A stretch of 64,000 bases of DNA from an uncultured Bacteroidales bacterium (GTDB lineage: Bacteria > Bacteroidota > Bacteroidia > Bacteroidales > UBA932), in NCBI GenBank assembly GCA_934725015.1, contig CAKVAS010000010.1, positions 1-64,000 of the forward strand, written 5' to 3'. Each line of letters starts with the position of its first letter. Positions within the stretch are counted from its first letter, which is position 1. Of the stretch, positions 59,721 to 64,000 are shown one piece after another. The translations under genes were made by a program, and so were the position numbers. The notes beneath the pieces were generated by a model. That model ran no database searches, was not told the DNA's origin, and was given only the letters and a program-made list of their open reading frames with translations.

Positions 59721-61028
59721 GTGGCGATTGAAAAATTAAACATGGGAGACAGGGCTATGAACGGAAGAACAATCATTGACGAGGCAGCATTCGGAGTCGT
59801 GCCTACAAACTGGAAGAGAACGGAATCGACCATAAAGGTCATCGGAGTCGGAGGAGGCGGATGCAACGCCGTGAACTATATGGCAAAGCAGAAAATCGGC
59901 GGATGCACCTTCATCGTCTGCAACACCGACTCGCAGGCGCTGAAGAACAGCGACGTCGCGTGCAAGATTCAGCTCGGCGAGGGTCTCGGCGCAGGCACGG
60001 ATCCGGTGGCGGGAAGGAACGCGGCGATAGAGTCCGAAAAGGAGATTGAGGAAATCGTGTTCTCCGACCTCCCGGTAAAGCAGGGCATGCTCTTCATAAC
60101 CGCCGGGATGGGAGGCGGAACCGGCACCGGAGCGGCCCCCGTCATCGCGGCGATGTCCAAGAAGCGGGGCATACTCACCGTCGGCGTCGTGACAATCCCG
60201 TTCCGGAACGAGGGCAACGAGTCCATGACCAAGGCGCTCGACGGCATCATGGAAATGGAGAAGAACGTCGATAGCCTGCTCATCATCGACAACGAGAAGC
60301 TCTACGAGAACTACCCGAAGATGCTGGCTCACGAGGCCTTCCCGAAGGCCGACGAAGTGCTCTGCACGGCCGTGAAGGGCATCATCGAAATCATAACCGC
60401 CGCCGGACACATCAATGTCGATTTCCGCGACGTCAAGAGAATGATGACCAACAGCGGCATGGCTCTGATGGGCATGGGGGTAGGAACCGGAGAGAATCGC
60501 CTGCGCGATGCAGTGAGCGGGGCGTTCGAGTCTCCACTGCTGAACAACCACGACCTCAAGACGGCGAAGAACGTGCTGCTGAACATCACCATCGGGCACA
60601 ACGAGCACGGGGTGAGCATGGAGGAGCTGAGCCAAATCGACAACATAATCACGGAGTACATCGGCGAGGCCAACCGTTTCAAGAAGGGAATCGTCTGGGA
60701 CTATTCGGAGGAGTTCGGCGACCGCGTGGAAATCACGGCCATAGCGACAGGCTTCCGCATGGACTGGGAAGGCCTTTCCGGAGACAACGGCAACCTGATT
60801 GTCATTCCGCCGGACTTCGAATACATCCCGATGACCTCCGAAGAATCAGAGACTTCAGTCCCGGACGAGCCGCGCAGCTTCAAAATCGGCTTCACGACAA
60901 GCGAGGCCAAGCGTCCCGAGGACTTCTGCAAGGGTCCAAGACCAGCCCTGCTCGTGGATGACGTCCAGGACCGCAGCGACCTTGAGAACACCGCCTCAAT
61001 CCGCCGCCTCTCCAAGAGCGACCGATAG
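59721..61028 (+). CDS. ftsZ: Cell division GTPase FtsZ
   Basis: The 435-residue tubulin homologue forms the Z-ring. VIGVGGGGCNAVNYMAKQKI opens the GTPase, FITAGMGGGTGTGAAPVIAA is the tubulin signature, and VDFRDVKRMMTNSGMALMGM the T7 loop. The start is uncertain: GTG 59721 (AGGA just upstream), ATG 59742 or ATG 59757 (GGGAG upstream) are all in frame and change only the disordered N-terminus. The C-terminal tail ends NTASIRRLSKSDR and lacks an obvious PAxxRR-type conserved peptide, although SIRRL may be a diverged form. It is the last dcw gene and converges on a methyltransferase gene 9 bp away. Confidence 0.97.
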   Translation: MAIEKLNMGDRAMNGRTIIDEAAFGVVPTNWKRTESTIKVIGVGGGGCNAVNYMAKQKIGGCTFIVCNTDSQALKNSDVACKIQLGEGLGAGTDPVAGRNAAIESEKEIEEIVFSDLPVKQGMLFITAGMGGGTGTGAAPVIAAMSKKRGILTVGVVTIPFRNEGNESMTKALDGIMEMEKNVDSLLIIDNEKLYENYPKMLAHEAFPKADEVLCTAVKGIIEIITAAGHINVDFRDVKRMMTNSGMALMGMGVGTGENRLRDAVSGAFESPLLNNHDLKTAKNVLLNITIGHNEHGVSMEELSQIDNIITEYIGEANRFKKGIVWDYSEEFGDRVEITAIATGFRMDWEGLSGDNGNLIVIPPDFEYIPMTSEESETSVPDEPRSFKIGFTTSEAKRPEDFCKGPRPALLVDDVQDRSDLENTASIRRLSKSDR

Positions 61029-61037
61029 GCTATCTGT

Positions 61038-62060
61038 TTATTGCAGGGATTTTCGCAACCTTGACAGATAAGGGGTCTGTGGCTCAAACAATGAAAGCTG
61101 CACCGCCTGTTCTGTAGGGTATGGCTTAGGTCCGGCGACTTTTTCGGTTCCGGCATCCGACTGGAAAAGAACATACTCGTTGATTACCTCGCCCACAAAT
61201 CTGGCAAGGTTTACAGGCACGGCATTCCCAATCATCTGTTCCTGTTCCGTTTTGTTTCCGTAGAACTTGAATGATTTAGGAAAAGTCTGAATGCGGCTTC
61301 TTTCTTCAGTTGTCAAGGCTCTGATGCCTTCAAGAGAATTGACCGGGTCTCCCGGATGAAGATGATACCCCTGTGGCATAGGTCTGTTCACACCGCGTAT
61401 TGTCGGGCTTGGTTCATTGACACTGAATATGCCGCGACGCACATAACTCCTCGGATGCCGATAGTAGTACTTTATGTCCAGTTCGCTCCCGAAATAATCG
61501 GACACAGACATTTGCTTCGGAGAAAGACTGCCTTCTATGAACGGCAATATGAAATCGTCCTTTTCACCTCGTTTCCCTATGAGAAAAAATCGCTTTCGTG
61601 CCTGCGGAACACCGCATCGGCTTGCATCCAAAACATATTGCGTCAAGCCGTACCCAGCATCCTTGAATATGCGTCTGGCCTCAATCAGTTTGTTTGTTGC
61701 TGTTATTCTTGCAACATTTTCCATCACGAACCATTCCGGCGACACTTTTGCGACTATCTCAGAAAAACATACGGTCAAGTCGCCTCGCCCGTTATCTTCG
61801 TTACGCTTTCCCGCCGACGAGAAATCCTGACATGGTGGTCCTCCGACAATCATGTCAGGATGGTACATATTCACGACCTCCGAGGCAGCATCGACATCCT
61901 TAAGGTCTATCTTATGTACAGGGTGTGAGAAATTGTCGCCATAAACCTTTATCGCCTTGTCCCAATTGTCCAGGCCGGCGAGCACATTATTGCCGGCCAG
62001 TTCAAATCCAAGGCTCATTCCTCCGCATCCGCAAAACAAATCAACTGCATTCATACTCAT
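61038..62060 (-). CDS. C5-cytosine DNA methyltransferase of a Type II system
   Basis: The 340-residue enzyme methylates cytosine at C5. All main motifs occur in the usual order: I DLFCGCGGMSLGFELAG, IV GGPPCQDFSSAG with the catalytic Cys, VI WFVMENV, VIII QARKRFFLIG, and IX-X TTEERSRIQTFPKSF with QMIGNAVPVNLARF. The target-recognition region between VIII and IX is short. The start is taken as ATG 62060 (ATG 62054 also possible); it lies 2 nt after the endonuclease stop, so the pair is translated together. It should protect host sites from the HindVP-like enzyme. Confidence 0.95.
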   Translation of the reverse strand: MSMNAVDLFCGCGGMSLGFELAGNNVLAGLDNWDKAIKVYGDNFSHPVHKIDLKDVDAASEVVNMYHPDMIVGGPPCQDFSSAGKRNEDNGRGDLTVCFSEIVAKVSPEWFVMENVARITATNKLIEARRIFKDAGYGLTQYVLDASRCGVPQARKRFFLIGKRGEKDDFILPFIEGSLSPKQMSVSDYFGSELDIKYYYRHPRSYVRRGIFSVNEPSPTIRGVNRPMPQGYHLHPGDPVNSLEGIRALTTEERSRIQTFPKSFKFYGNKTEQEQMIGNAVPVNLARFVGEVINEYVLFQSDAGTEKVAGPKPYPTEQAVQLSLFEPQTPYLSRLRKSLQ

Positions 62061-62062
62061 GT

Positions 62063-63124
62063 TCAATCAAACAGATAGGGACTATTAACAATTACCGCAT
62101 CGAAACGCCGTTCCGGACTGAGCAGATTCTGCCCGCCGCCAAGAATTATATTCTTGATTTCAGACTTTCCGATTCTCGGATGAGTTAGTTCAGGGCAGTG
62201 GAGCAACGGCCACGAGGATTTCCCCGGCAAAGAAAACGCCTTGTCATTCGCATTCTGATATGAGTGGTCTTTTATGATTCTCGTGTAGTCGAATATGTCA
62301 TAATCGACGTAGTCCTTTAGCATCAGATATATCCAAATTATGGTTCTCTGAAATCTGTTTATCTCCACTTTCTTTTGCTGTCCGCCCGTGTAGCACATCT
62401 GAAGTACAGCAAGATTAGACCAGACGAAGGCATCCAGGCAGTCCTCGGCAAGCATACCATTCTTCATCTTCCATACCGGCTGAAGAATCAGCGGGGTCTG
62501 TTTGTCGTATATTTTCCCCGCCACTGATTTTATGGCATTCTCGATTTTTTCATAGTGAACAAACACATCGCTCACCTCCGCCCAATGATTTATCTTCGGT
62601 ACGGTGTTCAGAATCTTTCTTAATGAGTTCCTGTCTTTCTCAGACCTGAAAATCTCACAGATGCTGCACGCCAGAAAGCATATTGTCGGCGGTCGTACAA
62701 CAATCTCGCAACTGAACTTATCCTCTGTTTCTTTCTTGGTTGTGTTGTCCGGTAGTGCCGTCAATTTTACCTCAAGGCCTATCAGACTTTCATTGGTGCT
62801 GCGGTTCATCATGACCAAATCAATCTTCTCACGCTCGCCTGTATAGAATTTCTCAAAAGATGTGAATCCCGCCTCGAAGTTGTAATATGCGTCGTCAGAA
62901 ATCGGATTCACTCTGTACAGTTCTTCCCCGGAAATGTACTCATGCCTCAGTTCATTATTCTTGTCAACACAAAGATATACCGGACGAATACCTTTTGTGT
63001 TCATGTACGCAATCAGCGATGCCGGGAATGAACTGTTAAAGATGTTCTTGCCCCAGTTTTCCGCTTTCGTGTAGTCTCTGCTTGAATATTTTTGGCCATA
63101 TAGACCAGGCTTTGTGGCGTCCAT
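62063..63124 (-). CDS. HindVP-family Type II restriction endonuclease
   Basis: The 353-residue protein contains KIDLVMMNRSTNESLIGLEV followed by KLTALPDNTT, which fits a PD-(D/E)xK nuclease core (Asp, then Glu-x-Lys). The N-terminus NWGKNIFNSSFPASLIAYM and the C-terminal NIILGGGQNLLSPERRFDAV are, as I recall them, hallmarks of R.HindVP, which cuts GRCGYC. The specificity here is therefore a guess. The gene immediately precedes the C5 methyltransferase and lies 18 bp after the S41 protease stop in the same direction. It looks more AT-rich than the dcw genes, consistent with horizontal acquisition. Confidence 0.82.
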   Translation of the reverse strand: MDATKPGLYGQKYSSRDYTKAENWGKNIFNSSFPASLIAYMNTKGIRPVYLCVDKNNELRHEYISGEELYRVNPISDDAYYNFEAGFTSFEKFYTGEREKIDLVMMNRSTNESLIGLEVKLTALPDNTTKKETEDKFSCEIVVRPPTICFLACSICEIFRSEKDRNSLRKILNTVPKINHWAEVSDVFVHYEKIENAIKSVAGKIYDKQTPLILQPVWKMKNGMLAEDCLDAFVWSNLAVLQMCYTGGQQKKVEINRFQRTIIWIYLMLKDYVDYDIFDYTRIIKDHSYQNANDKAFSLPGKSSWPLLHCPELTHPRIGKSEIKNIILGGGQNLLSPERRFDAVIVNSPYLFD

Positions 63125-63142
63125 ACAGAATAGTCCATTATC

Positions 63143-64000
63143 TTATTTGTCACTTTCCGGAGAGTCAGAGGAAGACGGCCTCATGTCCAGCATCCGGGCG
63201 GAGAGGGCTTCGCGGAGCTGGGTGTCGTAGCGGAGACGGAGCTGAACGCCGGCTTTCTGGTAGTGATAGCGGACGACAAGCTCCTCCTCGATGAACGGGA
63301 CAATCTCGTCTTTCTTGAGGCGGATGAACTGCTCCTTGTCCATTTCGAGAGCCTTGTCTATGGCAGCGAGCTGCTCCGTGACACCGTCAGAGAGACCGTC
63401 CTTCTCAAGTTCCTTCTTCATCTGGTCGAACAGTGTCTTGGCGCTGCTGCGGTAGTCGAAGGTCTGCGTCTTGGCGAAATTCACAAAATCGTCGAACTCG
63501 GTGTCGCTCAGGTGGAAATCCTCGGCTGAGGGGAGGCTGTCGTGAGTCTTGACGTATTCAAGCGCATAGCGGTCAATCACGCCGTAGAGCACGAGCGAAT
63601 AGACCAGACGGCTGTAGCTCGGGGAGTCAAGCTCGATGTCCGGGGTGATTCCGCCGCCGTCGCGCACAATCCTTCCGCCGGCCGTCCTGAACTCATGCGT
63701 CAGGGAATCCGGAATCTGCCCCACGCTGCCGTCCTCATTGCGGTGGCTGTAGTCGATTGCCTGCACGCAGCGTCCGGAAGGGGTGTAGTACTTTGCGGTA
63801 GTGACCTTGAGCTGGCCGTTGTACGCCACCGGACGGATGGATTGGACGAGTCCCTTGCCGAAGCTCCGGCGGCCCATCACCGTCGCGCGGTCGAGGTCCT
63901 GGAGGGCACCCGTGACAATCTCCGAAGAAGACGCGGAATTGGAGTCTATCAGGACTATAATCGGAATCTCCGTGTCAATCGGCTCCGTGGTCGTCCTGTA
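63143..64000 (-). CDS. S41-family C-terminal processing protease, 3' part only
   Basis: The reading frame stays open from the window edge (64000) to the stop at 63143, giving the last 285 residues. IPIIVLIDSNSASSSEIVTG holds the catalytic Ser region of S41 (CtpA/Prc) enzymes. MGRRSFGKGLVQSIRPV with the catalytic Lys follows, then LKVTTAKYYTPSGRCVQAID and GGGITPDIEL. The roughly 170-residue C-terminal helical extension is typical of Bacteroidota carboxy-terminal proteases. The N-terminal signal and PDZ domain should lie outside the window. The enzyme trims exported proteins in the periplasm. Confidence 0.93.
   Translation of the reverse strand, partial: YRTTTEPIDTEIPIIVLIDSNSASSSEIVTGALQDLDRATVMGRRSFGKGLVQSIRPVAYNGQLKVTTAKYYTPSGRCVQAIDYSHRNEDGSVGQIPDSLTHEFRTAGGRIVRDGGGITPDIELDSPSYSRLVYSLVLYGVIDRYALEYVKTHDSLPSAEDFHLSDTEFDDFVNFAKTQTFDYRSSAKTLFDQMKKELEKDGLSDGVTEQLAAIDKALEMDKEQFIRLKKDEIVPFIEEELVVRYHYQKAGVQLRLRYDTQLREALSARMLDMRPSSSDSPESDK

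Overview
The window is a chromosomal segment of a member of the Bacteroidota, most likely order Bacteroidales. The evidence is a SusC/SusD polysaccharide-utilisation locus, Mfa/fimbrillin-like and FISUMP-domain lipoproteins, an archaeal-type ProRS, DUF3078 and OmpP1/FadL-type outer-membrane proteins, -7 boxes of the form TAnnTTTG, and few strong Shine-Dalgarno sequences. Genus cannot be fixed from the sequence alone. Coding density is high, and no gene-free stretch exceeds about 265 bp. I saw no rRNA, tRNA, insertion sequence, prophage or CRISPR array.

Layout. 1-6.2 kb: DUF3078 protein, proS, a Tyr/Trp/His- and Ser/Arg-rich lipoprotein and an OmpP1-type channel. 6.2-27.7 kb: a minus-strand polysaccharide-utilisation locus. 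It reads from a membrane-anchored TPR/HTH regulator through GH89, a BACON lipoprotein, SusC, SusD, a zinc metallohydrolase lipoprotein, DUF4302, and three tandem fimbrillin-like/FISUMP lipoproteins to a terminator, followed by GH27. One of the three FISUMP proteins is fused to an SGNH esterase, and a 56-residue ORF lies among them. The enzymes suggest alpha-linked GlcNAc and Gal/GalNAc removal from host glycans, with a possible O-deacetylation step. 27.9-32.7 kb: rimP-nusA-infB (minus), divergent from lpxD-lpxC-lpxA (32.8-35.8 kb, plus). LpxC lacks the FabZ fusion usual in the phylum. 36-43.2 kb: a WbqC-like gene, a Type III restriction-modification pair (res then mod), an orphan small gene and a Fic protein. 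43.2-61.0 kb: an M23 peptidase, then the division/cell-wall cluster mraZ-rsmH-ftsL-ftsI-murE-mraY-murD-ftsW-murG-murC-ftsQ-ftsA-ftsZ on the plus strand. 61.0-63.1 kb: a HindVP-like restriction endonuclease with a C5-cytosine methyltransferase. The window ends inside an S41 C-terminal processing protease.

The structure least explained by the genes is in the repeats. A roughly 107-nt nested hairpin (family A) sits just downstream of a stop codon, in sense orientation, at four places: after the DUF3078 gene, infB, lpxA and mraY. Its stems show compensatory base changes between copies. Family B is a dispersed intergenic repeat near lpxC, the M23 gene, murD and murC. Family C has been captured as the last codons of murG. 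Four TGGAA boxes at an exact 10-bp period lie just upstream of the mraZ -7 box and look like an MraZ operator. A G9 run in the BACON lipoprotein gene and 12-bp repeats inside murE and the Fic gene could change length during replication.
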